Counted from the stretch's first letter, positions 1-19,875 are shown. The stretch: DNA of 64,000 bases from Timema cristinae (GCA_039000515.1 JBCFYV010000024.1:45056187-45120186), one strand, 5' to 3'. Made by a program: numbers and translations. Notes: a model not told the origin generated them from the sequence alone.

Positions 1-130
1 CCACTTTATTTCATACATACAATTTGTAAAAAAAAAAAAGTAATTTCAATTTATTTACACAGACATGTAACTATCAAGTTGGCAAAGATCCAAGTATTGG
101 TCTGACCAATTGATCTTTTTGTTTTTCCAG

Positions 131-7454
<7,324 letters not shown>

Positions 7455-9570
7455 AGCGTGGGAATTTTGGCCTACCATATTCATGAAACTAATACTTTTG
7501 TATGGTAATATAAATCATAAATTGTTGGGCATGAAAACTACATTTTCAGTGTAAATATACTTTTTTTCTTGGCAACAGTGATATTTATCTACTCTGTGAT
7601 TTCAAAAAATAATCGGGCTCTGATGTCAGTATTTTTTATTTATTTTTTATTTTTTTTCACATTGAGTTTACATTAAAATTAAATTATTTTGCAATAACAA
7701 ATTGGTTTTTATTACTAATTGTTAGCGCTCATTTTAACAAAATATGATATTTAAATGACATTTTTCATAATAATCAAGATGATAGACATGCAGGAGAAAA
7801 CAGTACATTTACTGGGAGACATGTGTGCATATTAAATAGATAAAAACCTTCTAATTTCGAGGGACCTTGAACCCATTAAGAGTCAAATGAACCTCCCTTA
7901 AATAAAGTTGCTTTCTCCAAGTGTTGTTTAATGTGTGTGCATATCTCCAAGAAAATGTGACCATCTTTCTCTACTTTTACTGAAACACTATAAAATTACA
8001 CATCATTATACTAAACTATTTTCTTTGCCCACTAAACACTCCCTTCACAATAAAGGCAACCATACTGAAAAAGTGCTCTTAATGGTACAGAAAAATATTT
8101 ACTTTTGAGATCTATAGGCTCTATTATAATGTTATTTGCAAGTGTAGTTTTTTACTAAATATAACAGTTATTGTTTTAATAGCCTTCTATCACTAAACAA
8201 ATCCAGATTTTGATTTTTTTTAAAGTATTTCTATTGTTTTTATGGTGTTTTTAAGTGACTTTTTTAGCAGGTTCATAAACATTTAGGAGGGATATTTGTT
8301 TTCTAAGCAATCTTAAAACTTTTGAAGTTTCTTATGTTAATGGATGCTGCAGTTTAGTTCAAATGCTTACTTGATGTGTGTAATGTTCAGGGGTGTGTAA
8401 ATGATGTTATTTTAAACACACACATTTTTTAATTGTATTCGAACATTTACAAAGCTTAACAACGAATAAAGCCAAATTTGTGAAAACACATATGTTAATG
8501 CCAAAAGTAATAATATAAATTTTCCAGATCTGGAGTGTCTACCAAATTTTTTGTAGTTTATTTTTAATGCTAATAATTTTTTATTAGTTAAACAAATGAA
8601 ACTACATTTTATATATGGTTCATGCACTTTCTTGATACAGAAAAAATAAAGTATCCTTTAGATATAATTATACAGACTAATCAAAGCATCAAGCATGGTT
8701 TAATGATTATTCTTCCAATATATCATAATAAACATATTCTTCTTAATAGTGGTTTTATAATCACTTTTACTAGAATATTGACAATAGATTATACTTATTC
8801 GTCCTTTTGGTTTCGAAGCCTTCGTAATTTTCAATCCTTTTAATGGTAAAATTAGAGTACTTTGCATTTGTATAGTAGCATTTTCTATGGCTAAATTTTA
8901 TTGATAAAGCTATTTTACAAGGCATTCAACTGAAAGTTAATCATTTCTAGCATAATAATAATAATAATATGTTTAGACATTTACTCTTTCATTGTTTGGT
9001 AGAGGGATGGTAAGTTTTAAATAAGAATCCTAGCAGTTAGTGAGATAATTGGTTATATATAGTTTTAGAGAATTGTTTAACATCTGATATTAGTGTTTAA
9101 GGAAGTGAAATTATTCTAGTTTCTGTTTTTAGTTGTATGCTTCTGCAAACATTTTGCTAATAGTAGTTTGTTTTATTTTTAAATTTACTTTTTTTTTATG
9201 AAAGATGATTTGAATTTATTAGGGATGGACAGGAATGATATTTCTACATCGGGATGGGAAATGAGTAAAAATCTTGGGATTGGGACAGGAATGGGAAATT
9301 ATAGAAATGACGCTTTAGATTAATTCTATATTAAAAATATAAATGGTTTTTATGTTAATATGGTGAAACTTATAACAGCTTTGATATAATTAAATATAAT
9401 AGCCAACGAATAATATATTATAAAAACATAATAATATAAATAGGGGTGTACGAATAGCATTTTTTATTGAAACAAATGGCAAAATTTTGAATAAATATTG
9501 AATAATACAAATTGAATAATTAATTTTAATACATTATTTTATTAGTTAATCTCTTTTGAAAATGGTGTTT
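7455..9570. other. A+T-rich 3' flank of ClpX
   Basis: No coding potential is visible. The 3' untranslated region should start here. Candidate polyadenylation signals AATAAA lie at 7901-7906 and 8049-8054. The rest is low-complexity A+T sequence with a short ATA run near 8955. Confidence 0.5.
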
Positions 9571-9599
9571 TATTTTTAATTACCTATTGGAAGAGTGCA

Positions 9600-9832
9600 A
9601 AAGATATAAAAAAAATTACCCTCTTAAATGTCCTTTAAAATCTTACCTGTTTTCTATTTTAACACCTCTTAAAAGCTTTGTAGGTTTGAAACCCCTTAAA
9701 TATTCTTTAGTTATGAAACCCCTTAAATGTTCTTTATGTTTGAGATCCCTTGACACTTCTCTCTGTTTAAAGCCCCTAGAATGTTATCTAGAATTAACAC
9801 CCCTTAAAGGTTCTTTTTTTTAACACCCCTGT
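9600..9832. repeat. Diverged 27-bp minisatellite, about 6-7 units
   Basis: Units such as AAATATTCTTTAGTTATG followed by AAACCCCTT recur every 27 bp with moderate divergence. Because 27 is a multiple of three, one plus-strand frame stays open for 78 codons and reads as nine-residue repeats of the form KPLKYSLVM. I do not call it a gene. Confidence 0.75.
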
Positions 9833-9914
9833 AATCTCTACCATTTGTTTGGTTGCTAACAACAGACAGGCTGATGCTCAAACAGTTGACCTTGGCAAGC
9901 TATACTCCATTCAT

Positions 9915-10014
9915 GGTAGGAATTACTCTCTGAAAGGTCTTTTTTCCTACCAATATCCTACTATATAATAGATTTATGGTAGGGAAAAAGGCCTTTCAGA
10001 AGTCAATTCCTACC
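9915..10014. repeat. 100-bp hairpin, 38-nt arms
   Basis: Left arm 9915-9952 begins GGTAGGAATTACTCTCTGAA. Right arm 9977-10014 is its inverted copy with only a few mismatches. Size and structure fit a MITE remnant. Confidence 0.75.
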
Positions 10015-10944
10015 AGGAACAGACAACAGACATTACTTCTCCCCCTTCATTTCTATGCCCCAAAAGATGGAAGAGTGTAATATATCTTTGTCCTTTTCTA
10101 AATCTTTCAAGCTCTGGTCTCTCACTGTACCTAACAAACACTATTGATAGAGCACATTGTCTTACCACAGGCACTAAAATACTCCCCCTCCAACTTCCCC
10201 CTACAAGTTTGCCACTGACTCTCGGAATGGATAAATTCCCAACATTTTTCAGAGGGTTCAGGATCCTGTCCACCCCTAGAATTTATTCATGGGTTTTATT
10301 AATTTTGGAACTCATATAAAAAAAATTAATTACTGGATATGTTTCAAATACTAAATAAAAAAAAATCATTCCTTTAATCCTCAAATCTTTAAAAATATAC
10401 AATTTGAGTTTAAGTGAACATATTGAAAAATTTGAATTCAAACTTAAGTTGTTAAATATTTTATGCCCTTTATACATACAAATTATATTTATATGTTATT
10501 GGCATTAAATATTTAACAAGTTTACTTAACGCGGATAACCTGAACTGGTGGGAAGAAGTGGTGCTAAAAAAATATTTAATTTTCAATATACATATGGAAA
10601 CACGTACAAAAAATTGGGATGGGTGCAAATAAAGGGAATAAACATAATATAACTTAATATTAAAATTGGAACACAGTTCACACTCTTAACATATCAGCCA
10701 CGGGTCAAGTTGATATTGGCTACCTGTAGAAGAAAATGGATCGGCACCGCTTAATTCTTTGACCAGGGTATTACACTACCTCCTGATAAGATCCAATAGA
10801 ATGAAATAAGGATGTGCAAAGTCCTCTTTTTCAATTTGAAGCAAACTCTAACAAAATATATGAAATATTCTCAAAGCTGAATTGAAGGTAGAATATTTTT
10901 TGTCGGTGCTTTTATGCTTGAAAAAATACTATACTAAGTAATAT

Positions 10945-11400
10945 TCAGTTGAAGTTGTGCTGAAGAAGAGGACTGATGTGTGGATTTGTCAGGAGAAACA
11001 CATGAGATATCTAAGATATGTGTGGAAAAACTCGCATGGACAGTTGTAATGAATGGGTTCTGGAGTGCTGTTTGAAATGGAATCCAATAAATTGCTCCTT
11101 GTGAAAGAAGCGTCTTGCCTTGGTTTGAGCATGTTGAGAGAATGAGTGTGGATTGAGTGATGAAGCAAATATATGAAGGTAGAGTGTGTGGATCATAAGA
11201 AAGTAGACTAGGCAATGTAGGACATGGTTAAATGTTGTAGATGATTATTTGAAAAATATTAAAACACAAAGAGGTTTTAATAATACAAGAGCATAAATGA
11301 CTAGGTGCATGTATGTTGTTGAAGCAAAGGCAGTATAGTATGCAAGGATGGGGAAGTGTGGGCAAAGTTGGTGTGGATGGATTAAGTACGGAGTTTCAAT
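10945..11400 (+). mobile_element. LINE-1-family 3' fragment, decayed
   Basis: Matches the better copy at 59540-60075 in order: GTTTGTCAG, AGAAGCGTCTT, TTGAGAGAATGAGTGTGGAT, ATATATGAAGGTAGAG, then GATGGATTAAGTACGGAGTT. Many frame breaks. Confidence 0.75.
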
Positions 11401-11689
11401 CTGATAAATCAAGCTATTATCACAACTTACAATTCAATTACTTCTGATTTGTTAATATTAATATTGATTTGTAACAGCTCACAATGGCAATAATTCATCA
11501 CAAGTTGAGTATTTTTACTGGCTAAGCTTTGTATTTGTTTAAGCGGGATTGTTTTTCAAAGCAAAGTTGAAGTGGAAATTTGTTTTGAAACCTAGTCTAA
11601 ATAAAAAAATATTTCTTTTATTGAACCCTAGTTCAAGATATTGAGCGTAAACAATCGATTTTCCTCAAAGAGTCAAACAATGCGAATCG

Positions 11690-11790
11690 TGAGTTTTCCT
11701 CTTTTTATTGTAAAAGCCGTATTGTGTTTATTTCTGTTATTTGTTCCTTTATTGCTTTCACACACCTTCTTCCATGTTTAACATAATGTA
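11690..11790 (+). repeat. Dispersed ~90-bp repeat, copy 1
   Basis: Shares TATTGTAAAAGCCGTATTGT and ACCTTCTTCCATGTTTAACA-like blocks with 17755-17860 and 40865-40960. Nature unknown. Confidence 0.5.
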
Positions 11791-13414
11791 CTTCAAAAAT
11801 TTAAAATAGGTTTTTCTTAAATTGCTACTTATAGTTGACTTATTTATCAGAACAAATTGGGAACTTTTTGAGTAAATTATTTTTTTATTTTTTTAGCTGA
11901 TAGAATTAAATATGTTGGGTCTACCGTCTACCCAAACATACAATTTTTATATAATTAATTTTATCATTTGCACATACAATTTTACTTTTAAATCAAGGTG
12001 TTTAGAGTTTTGGAAAAAAAAAATCTTAAGTCCCATAGGATTGAAAGAGCTATTATTTTAAAAAAATTATCTACTATTTCGGCTAAAACTACATAGCCTA
12101 CACCGCCTTTAGTAGTTTGTATGTTAAATTTACTTCACTTATTTATTGTTTTTTATCTTAACTTAAAAACCAATTTTAACCATTGGTATTTGTTTAGAAC
12201 TAAATCTTAGGTTTCAAAAATTCAATAAATAAAACTATGTCATTCTATTTATTTACTTTTTATGGCTATCTTATTATATTTATTATATTATTAGATCTCC
12301 CTATACTTGATGCGGTATATTTTACCTTTCAAAGTTATTTAACATATTGTATTTATTTGATTTGAAAAAAAACAACTAAATACCTAAATTTTTAGTTTTT
12401 AAACATGTCTCCAAAAACACCACAAAGCTTAATACAAGCTTTAAGGATAGTTAATTTTCATAAGTCTATTGTTTTACGGAAATTTAAAATAGCTAAGTCT
12501 GATTTACAGTAGTTTCTTTCACACAGAAAACTACATTTGTTTTTTATAAAAAATTTGAAAACTATCAGAATGTGAAATAACATTTAATAATCCTTTACAT
12601 AAATTGAGTCAAGAAGTTCAAATTTATTTAGTGATTAGAAAATGCATTGTATTTAAATATACTTAACACTACAATAAAATATATTTCTTTAATTAAATAT
12701 AATTAATGATTTTGATCTGTCAAAACTTAAAAGATGGCTTAATTTATATGAAATATAATTAACAATTTCTAACTATATTCAAAGGTGATTTGCATATCTC
12801 TTGGAATTTTATGTTGAATTAATTATTGAATATGTTACTGATTTGTTAAGGATCAGATTTTTTTTAAAGCATCACAAGCAGTGATTGTTTTTATAATAAT
12901 CTAGTTACATTTATTTTCAACAAATAGCTTTTACTAAATTAAATAAGACTTGGTCTGTGATTATTTATTAGCCAACCTGTACGTGTTGGATTATAATTCA
13001 GTTGCTGCTTAGTAGTAATTTCTCTCATTTACAGAGATTGGCAAATACTAGACTGCAGTTTATTTTCTATTTCATTTTGTTCATCTTTTATATTGCATAG
13101 GCTGTGAAGGATTTTATCCCAAGTCTTAAACCTTAAATTATTCTTGTGAAATAAAACTTTGGCTTATTTCATATATACTAAAACCATTTTGCAATATTTG
13201 TTGATATTTTAAGTTATGTGACTTTGTGAATTGTATCTTTATTATTGTAATTGTTTGTATTGTAATATATTGTACATAATTTAAATAAACAAGAATTAAA
13301 AAGACTTATATAATATTAAATCAGTAATACAAATAGTCACCATGTCAAACATAACATTAACTTAACATCATTTTGATTAATTTGGCACTTGATAACACAA
13401 GCACTTGATTCACT

Positions 13415-14793
13415 TTATTCTAAAATGTCATCACGCTTTAGTACTAGCAATATCAAGAGGAAAGTAATAATTCCTAAAAGCATTGTGAGAATGAAAAAAT
13501 ATCCCAACTTAAAAAATTGGCACATCATAAACTTGATTTTGTTTTGTTGCAGCTGTTTCTCGAAAAGATGAAATTCTATTAAAGCATCCGAGCTTAATGG
13601 TGACCAAAGCAATATTTTATTTAAGAGACTAGACGTTAAGGTGGCTTCATTAACCGTCATTTGGCAGGAAACATTGACAGCAAGTAACTCTACGACTCGT
13701 TGAAAGATAACCACAAAGCTAAATGGTATATTTTGGGCCAGAAAATCGCTTAGTATGATTTGGTAAAACTGAAAATTATATTTCTCGTCTAAAATGCTAT
13801 ATACATTTGTGATAATACCTGTATAGATTACAACCATCTGAAGCATAATTTGAAAGCCATAGGCAGAATTTGTTGAAGTCGTCATCTCGCATAAAAAACA
13901 GTATTTTTTCCGTATTGACCGAAGTCTCAAGTTTTGTTTCAAGTAAAACTGATGCAAAGTAGATTTTGTGACTGCGCCCAATTCATATCTCTCTGAAGTA
14001 TTTTTATAACAAAACACTTTACCCCTTTTAATCTCGGTTCTTTCTTTCACAGGGCCTGAAAATAATCCTTTAATATCGACTTTAAGATCATCTCTTTTCT
14101 TCTTCAGATTTGTACATATGTCTTCAAACTGCTCAGTTATGCCTAAAATTTCTTGGTTTATGTAGGCCACTCTTGTTTTTATTAGCAGTACAAAGACACA
14201 TATTGATATACCAACATGCAACTTATCATATTCGCTGAGATAATGTAATAGTCGAAGACTGTAGCAAGATCAGAACTCAATACAAAACTCCATAGGGTGG
14301 CATGGTAGAAGAAGAATACCATTGTTGATGCAAATAAACTCAGAAAAGTGTTCCTGTGAGCTGAAACTTTGATGGCAGTAACACAATTATCAATCTTGTG
14401 TAATCTCATTAAATACGACTTGATTGCTTTGGGAGCAAGCGTTACTGTGAGACAGAAACAAATAGTCACCTGCACGGTGGTCGTAATGTAATACATAAAA
14501 TATGGTACGAGGAACAGTTCCGACTGTGTGTCTGGATACAACTCCCTGATTTTCCCCGCCCAAACTGTGTAGGCCCATGTTACCATGAGGATAAAAACCC
14601 CTGAAGAGTGAAGACTCCACAGAAATGAATTGGTTATGGTCACCTTCTGTTTGTATGTGTCAGCGTAGCACGAAGACAAGCCTAACAGTTTGCAAGGAAT
14701 CAACAGTGGGCTTAAGGACGAAAAGGTGTCTTTGGGGAGAACATGTTTATAATTGAAAGTGATTTTACTACTACTCTCTTTTTGTGATTCATT
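13415..14793 (-). pseudogene. Gustatory receptor-like gene with frame break
   Basis: Two minus-strand open frames abut. The upstream one runs from 14793 to 14221 and opens with a receptor-type N-terminus (LSPLLIPCKLLGLSS), followed by hydrophobic segments (SGVFILMVTWAY, LVPYFMYYITTTVQVTICF, TFLSLFASTMVFFFY). The downstream one continues in another frame from about 14218 (HVGISICVFVLLIKTR) to the stop at 13415 with three more hydrophobic segments and a last helix reading GIITFLLILLVLK. That end fits the last transmembrane segment of insect gustatory receptors, whose usual motif is TYhhhhhQF, here degenerate (TF, no QF). Total about 455 codons, near family length. Crossing the junction at 14218-14222 needs one extra base. 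No in-frame ATG precedes the N-terminus, and a stop lies at 14794-14796. It could be a pseudogene, an assembly error, or a gene with its start in an unseen exon. Ligand unknown. Confidence 0.75.
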
Positions 14794-15279
14794 TTAATTT
14801 GTGTGATTTAATGGATTCTTAATGTTTTTGCTGTAGCAAAAAATGAATAAAATGAGCAATAATTAATAATAGCATACTTCTTTGAAACATCAAAAGTTAT
14901 AGGATTAATTAACCAAAAAAAATACTTGAATTATTTTAAGTTTTAGTGATTCTATTCCTCTATGAATTATACATTATGATTACTTTGTTTAATTGTTTAA
15001 TTTCCATGTCCAAAGAGACTAGATGTAAACATCTTTATCTATGAATATAAATAATGGACAACAGTAGTGGTTCAAGTCAAGGTCTGTTTATGTAAAGGAG
15101 ATTGGAGTTTGAATTAGACCCATTTATAGCAATTGTTTAAAACTTGAATATCACACTGACATAATAATATAAAGCATGCCATTTTAAATTCTTAAAAAAA
15201 ATACAAAACTAAGTATAATCAAACCCTAGCAAAAAGTTATTTTAAAATTTGTTTAATTTGCAAGACTAATAAGTTTAGT

Positions 15280-15410
15280 TTGATAAAGGCAACAATGTCA
15301 AAATATTACTCGCAATGTGTTTAAGTGTGTATGACTATTTCTACTATAGCATTGGATTCTTCCCACATTATTCTTTATTTTAATCACTTTCCATTATTAT
15401 AAATTATTTA
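15280..15410. repeat. Half copy of the 18-kb fold-back
   Basis: Shares, in order, AAGGCAACAAT, GTGTTTAAGTGTGTATGACT, TTCTACTATAG and CATTGGATTCTTCCCACAT with the spacer and right arm of 18171-18565. Only one arm is present. Confidence 0.65.
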
Positions 15411-15732
15411 GTCGGTGGGTTACCTCATTGTTAAGCAGAACTAACAAGGGGAAATCATATTGTAAAATGGTAAACAAAGTGCATTGTACTTTTAAGAAGT
15501 TTTTAAAAATTCAATCATAAGAAATTTGTCTGCCATGCTCGGCAGATTTATGCACTAGAATTGAGTGTTTTCTAAGAGGCCATTTCACAACATAGCCGAT
15601 TGGCCGGGATATTTAATACAAGTTTATTCCTGAACCCAAATGAGTATCAAGTGCTGCTTGCTACATTCTTCACTTAATAAAATTGGAATCACGTTGAGGT
15701 TATTTTAATTTTTTGTACCAGTGTTCTAATTA

Positions 15733-15912
15733 TCTAAAGCTTCACTCTCGTGTTAGACTTAGCCTGCTGATGACTGGAAGATCGATGTTCGAATCTTGGT
15801 TGGGGTCTATTGAAGGTGGTCTTTCCTAAATGATTTTTCACTTTCCTTCCACGTAAATGCGATAGATTACTTCTAAAATTCTTCCTTCTTCATCCCTACT
15901 CAATTACTTACT
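15733..15912 (+). mobile_element. SINE family A copy
   Basis: TCACTCTCGTGTTAGACTTA, B-box GTTCGAATCTTGG and CACGTAAATGCG mark the family. The tail is replaced by the tandem-repeat element that follows. Confidence 0.65.
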
Positions 15913-16105
15913 TAAGGCATTAGGAACTCGAGCTTCATGCCGCACTGATAAAAGTATGCCCTAGCCTTATCTCGAGCTATTTCTATCCAGTCCACCTCAT
16001 TACACCCTATCCCTATTTTTAACTATTTCTATCCAGTCCACCTCATACACCCTACCCTATCTTGAGTTAATCCAGTCCACCTCATTACACCCTATCTTCT
16101 ACAGG
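15905..16105 (+). repeat. Tandem-repeat element, three ~45-55-bp units
   Basis: The phrase ATCCAGTCCACCTCAT plus TACACCCTA occurs three times in about 140 bp. The reverse complement occurs twice at 45865-45960, and the flank there (GGACTCGA-like) also matches, so it is one dispersed element with an internal minisatellite. Confidence 0.7.
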
Positions 16106-16350
16106 TCCTTTATAATTGTATACTCCTGTTTTGATCTAGATAGTAAGATGTGGTGATATAAAAGCTTTTTTTATGTTATTTTTTTTAAAAAAATGACTAT
16201 CACTGCTCTCAATTCTACTGTTCTGTGTGAAGACTTGAGAAAATCGCATCACAACGTGATGTCTGGCTCAAACTGTATTACTTACCTAAGTTGGGTGTTA
16301 TTCGTGATGTGAGATGGGATCTCTGGAAGTATTAACCAATATCGTTAGTT

Positions 16351-16550
16351 GCACTAAGTCGCCATTTTCACAATAGACTGGGCTGCCAATAACCGGTAGA
16401 TCAAGAGTTTAGAATGCATTCGGGTGTCTTGATGGTTGTTTTTTTTTCACTTTCCATGCAGATGCGGGTACATATTCTACATTCATCCTTCCTAATACAA
16501 ACTACATTTATGTTACTAGTACATATACTTTTAACTCAAACGAGTAGAAA
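16351..16550 (+). mobile_element. SINE family A copy
   Basis: CACAATAGACTGGGCTGCCA, TGCAGATGCGGGTACAT and CAAACGAGTAG match family A. The B box is eroded. Confidence 0.65.
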
Positions 16551-16639
16551 AACAAGGGGGGGACAACAAACATTGTTGAAGTCGCTTTAGACTGTAGATT
16601 AAGCAACTTTTCAAAATTATTTGTATTGAAGGCTGCGTT

Positions 16640-16735
16640 CAGCATTCAGAAATTATAGGAAGAGAGGTGGAAATGATGAGGAATTGGAGGTCTTTTACTA
16701 AACTGGCCTGGTCACAGGCTGGAAACATGATGATC
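16640..16735 (+). mobile_element. LINE-2 3' end
   Basis: Ends CTGGTCACAGGCTGGAAAC followed by ATGATGATC, the same terminus and GAT-type tail as other copies. Confidence 0.55.
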
Positions 16736-17286
16736 CAATTAATTGTAAAATCACCTTGCAAGGATTGATGCTTAGGAGATTGAAGCAATCCAATTTTACA
16801 TTTAAAAAAAAAAAAAAAAGGTAGTGATTTAACAAGAATGAGATATCTTTGTGTTATAATAATTATTATTTTAGGTTCTCAGAAGAAGATTATTTCCTCA
16901 ATTGATAGCATTCTCTTTGCAAACTTTTTATGTTGTATAAAGTGTTATATGAGGTAAATATAAAAAAATTAAATTAACATATTGTCTCAGGTGTTTAATT
17001 TATGTGGAATACAATGTATTATTAACAAATATGAACATATTTTAATATTTCACAGATATTACTCTGACATGATGTGATTGTACACTTTATTTTACAGTTT
17101 GTTTTTATAACCTTTCAATGTTTTTTCATTAACAAATTTGTTGACTATTTTTAAGCTCATTAACAGTTTTTATTGGCAGCTAAACTTCATGCTACTATAT
17201 AGAGTATAAGAAAATACAATATAACTTATACTTTATTATTTCATAAATTTTAAAATTAATTTTAAAACTTAACTTTTTATCCATCT

Positions 17287-17512
17287 GCTTCGGTGGCCGC
17301 ATGATCTAATGCGTTACTTTCGCAATAGATTAGACTGCCGATCCCGTGGAGATATCTTTGTGGGGTGTACTGAGGATGGTTTTTCTAACATTGTTTTTCT
17401 ACAATCGCCTATGCAAATGCGGGTACAGTTCCTTTAAATATAACTTCATAATCCCTAAACCATTAACATAATTAGTATATAAGCGTACAACCCAAAAGAG
17501 TTAAAAAAAATA
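17287..17512 (+). mobile_element. SINE family A copy
   Basis: Complete head CTTCGGTGGCCGCATGATCT followed by TGTACTGAGGATGGTTTTT, the ATGCAAATGCGGGTACA block and the 3' AAGCGTACAACCCAAAAGAG tail. Confidence 0.8.
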
Positions 17513-17754
17513 ACTACTTTCTATCCAATAAATACTGAACTTGGACAACCTATAGTGAGTAAACATTTTTAGAATTCAACTTAACAATATGGCATTACTA
17601 ATCTTAACTTTTATTACAGATAAACTGGATTAAGGACATTCTTGAAAATAGGAAATGAAATATTTTTACTTATTTTGTTAATCTTATACACACCAAAATG
17701 AAGCATTATAGACTAAGGCTAAATATCACTTTCCTCGTGTATCGACAGTTACCT

Positions 17755-17860
17755 ACTAACATAGTGGGTTTTTTTCATTGTAAAAGCCATATTATTTTGT
17801 TTGTTCCTTTTATATGTTTCTATCCACCTTTCCTGTACCTTCTTCCAAATATAACACAAT
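17755..17860 (+). repeat. Dispersed ~90-bp repeat, copy 2
   Basis: TTTCATTGTAAAAGCCATAT and TTTCTATCCACCTTTCCTGT through CTTCCAAATATAAC match 40865-40960 closely. Confidence 0.55.
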
Positions 17861-18170
17861 TACCTCATAAAGCCAAAAGAGATTTTCCTTATTTAGAAAG
17901 AATATAGTGGTTTGTATTTACCACTTAAATTTAATAGTTTTGATGGAAAATGTAAACATAATTTAATAATATATCAAATATTTTCATAGTTTCTTAAGAT
18001 ATAAATATTTAATATATGTAATATATAACCTCAAAGTTAGTAAAATATTCAGTAATAATGCTTTGCATTTTCTCTTCTATCATTTTGATGATAATTAATT
18101 ATGACCAATCATCATTGTTTTAATAGTTCAAAAATGAGGTGGCCCAATGGCTCGATAATTTTAAAATAAT

Positions 18171-18565
18171 GGAAATTGATAAAACTAAAGAAATAGGAAA
18201 AATAAACTACTAAGAATAAATTTGATGAAGAAAGCCCACCTAGGGAAAGAGGGAAAATGTGGGAAGAATCCAATGCTCAATGGTGACATTTTCCTTTCTT
18301 TCTTCTGTCTTCTATAGTAGAAGTAGTCACACACACATTTTAAACACAAATAAAGGCAACAATTCCGAAATATTATTATATTTGTGTTTAAAATGTGTGT
18401 GTGACTACTTCTACTATAGAAGACAGAAGAAAGGAAGAAGATGTCACCTTTGTGCATTGGATTCTTCCCACATCTTTCCTCTTTCCCTAGGTGGGCTTTC
18501 TTCATCAAATTTATTCTTATTCTTAGTAGTTTATTTTTCCTATTTCTTTAGTTTTATCAATTTCC
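18171..18565. mobile_element. Fold-back element, ~180-nt arms
   Basis: Left arm 18171-18352 and right arm 18379-18565 are near-perfect inverted copies around a 26-nt loop. They start GGAAATTGATAAAACTAAAG and are recognisable through CCCACCTAGGGAAAGAGG and ACTTCTACTATAGAAGACAG. The open frames seen on both strands are a by-product of this symmetry. Confidence 0.85.
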
Positions 18566-18967
18566 TTTATTATAAAACATTGTTTTAATAGGCATGTTTT
18601 AAACACATTTGCATACAGCTTATACTAAAGAAGATTTACTTAACCCAAACCAAGGTCATAGTACCCCTAAAGGTACAAGTTGAAGTTAAATTAGTTTACC
18701 CTATTTCTGTATACCTCAATTTTCTTACAAAAGGATATATCTGACTCTAGAAAAAAAAAAAAAATAGATATACTTTTATGTTCTGTTTTCATGTAAAGTC
18801 ATTTGACCTACAGTTGTCATTTTTGACAATCATTAATACCTATAAAATAACACAAATAAAATAGTAAAATGTTATCAATGTTGAACTCAAAAAAAACTAT
18901 TAAAGGGCTCCCAATGTGTATTTTTAAGAAAATCAAAGTACACTCATTCTTATTTAATATTTGGCCA

Positions 18968-18991
<24 letters not shown>
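18968..18991. repeat. (TA)n microsatellite
   Basis: About a dozen TA units followed by a T run. Confidence 0.9.
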
Positions 18992-18998
<7 letters not shown>

Positions 18999-19586
18999 TT
19001 TAAGTGATCCATTTTCCATAGGCAAGAGTTGTCAAAATTGGTAGTAAAATTATCATAATCAAGGTAATTTTCTTTAATAAAAATTTTTACAGAAAGATTT
19101 ATATAATTGCACTTAAATGGTGACAGTCTTTCTCAAATCGAGACTTACAAAGTGATTACCATCGATAATAATTATGTTTTTGATGTAAGGATTATTATGT
19201 CTATAGTAAAAATTGAAACATGGCTTCATTCTTACAGATTTTAAGTATTTTATGAGATTGTGCCATAGAGTTATTCAGGGAGGTGGGAAGTTTTCTTTTA
19301 GGGTAAACAAAGTGTATTTTAAAAGAAAAATTGTTATTTAAAAAAATACTCTAGAAACATTAAAATTGACTAAACAAGATAATTTTTTTTTTGGTGCAAT
19401 ACTTTTGGAGTTGATAGTAAATTTTCTTATATTTTCCGTAGCACCCCTTTAGAGAACTGCAGGCTCAAGATATTAACAATTTCTCAGTTGTTTTTTTTCT
19501 CTGTACCAGTAATTTAAAACAATCTAGTTTAACCAAATATTGTATTGACCTAAATCTCTTCCCCTGCATAGTATCGCAGGAATATA

Positions 19587-19722
19587 TTATGAATAAAAAG
19601 TTAGTACGGAAGTCTGGTTTCCACGGAGAATGAGGTACGGTGGCATTCCCTTGGTCAGAAGTTCTAGCCATGCCAGGTACAAGGGGGCAGAAACCACCCC
19701 TCTTCGGGGGATGGGCAGCGCC
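19587..19722 (-). CDS. NKCC: NKCC terminal exon with stop
   Basis: Acceptor TTTTATTTCCAG. Completes a split methionine, then [20 protein letters not shown] and the C-terminus [12 protein letters not shown] with TAA at 19587-19589. Confidence 0.96.
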
Positions 19723-19832
19723 CTGGAAATAAAATCCAGTTGACATATCAGACAAGTCCACCATACTTGGGTCTGGTCCTGTTTTATTTCCAAGCAAACG
19801 ATTATTTCGTTATACACACACACACACACACG

Positions 19833-19875
<43 letters not shown>

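Larger units (their letters stand above)
10015..13414. other. Intergenic spacer between ClpX and the receptor-like gene
   Basis: Apart from the LINE fragment at 10945-11400 and an ~90-bp dispersed repeat at 11690-11790, this is A+T-rich DNA without recognisable coding sequence. Confidence 0.5.
14797..19586. other. Intergenic spacer between the receptor-like gene and the cotransporter
   Basis: Holds three SINE A copies, a tandem-repeat element (15905-16105), a fold-back (18171-18565) with a half copy at 15280-15410, a LINE-2 end and short A/T microsatellites. No coding sequence was recognised. The 3' untranslated region of the cotransporter must occupy its right-hand end. Confidence 0.5.

Noticed and set aside
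18185..18588. Overlapping open frames of about 107-109 codons on both strands
   Set aside because: They come from the long inverted repeat; the two translations are nearly the same peptide and show no homology.
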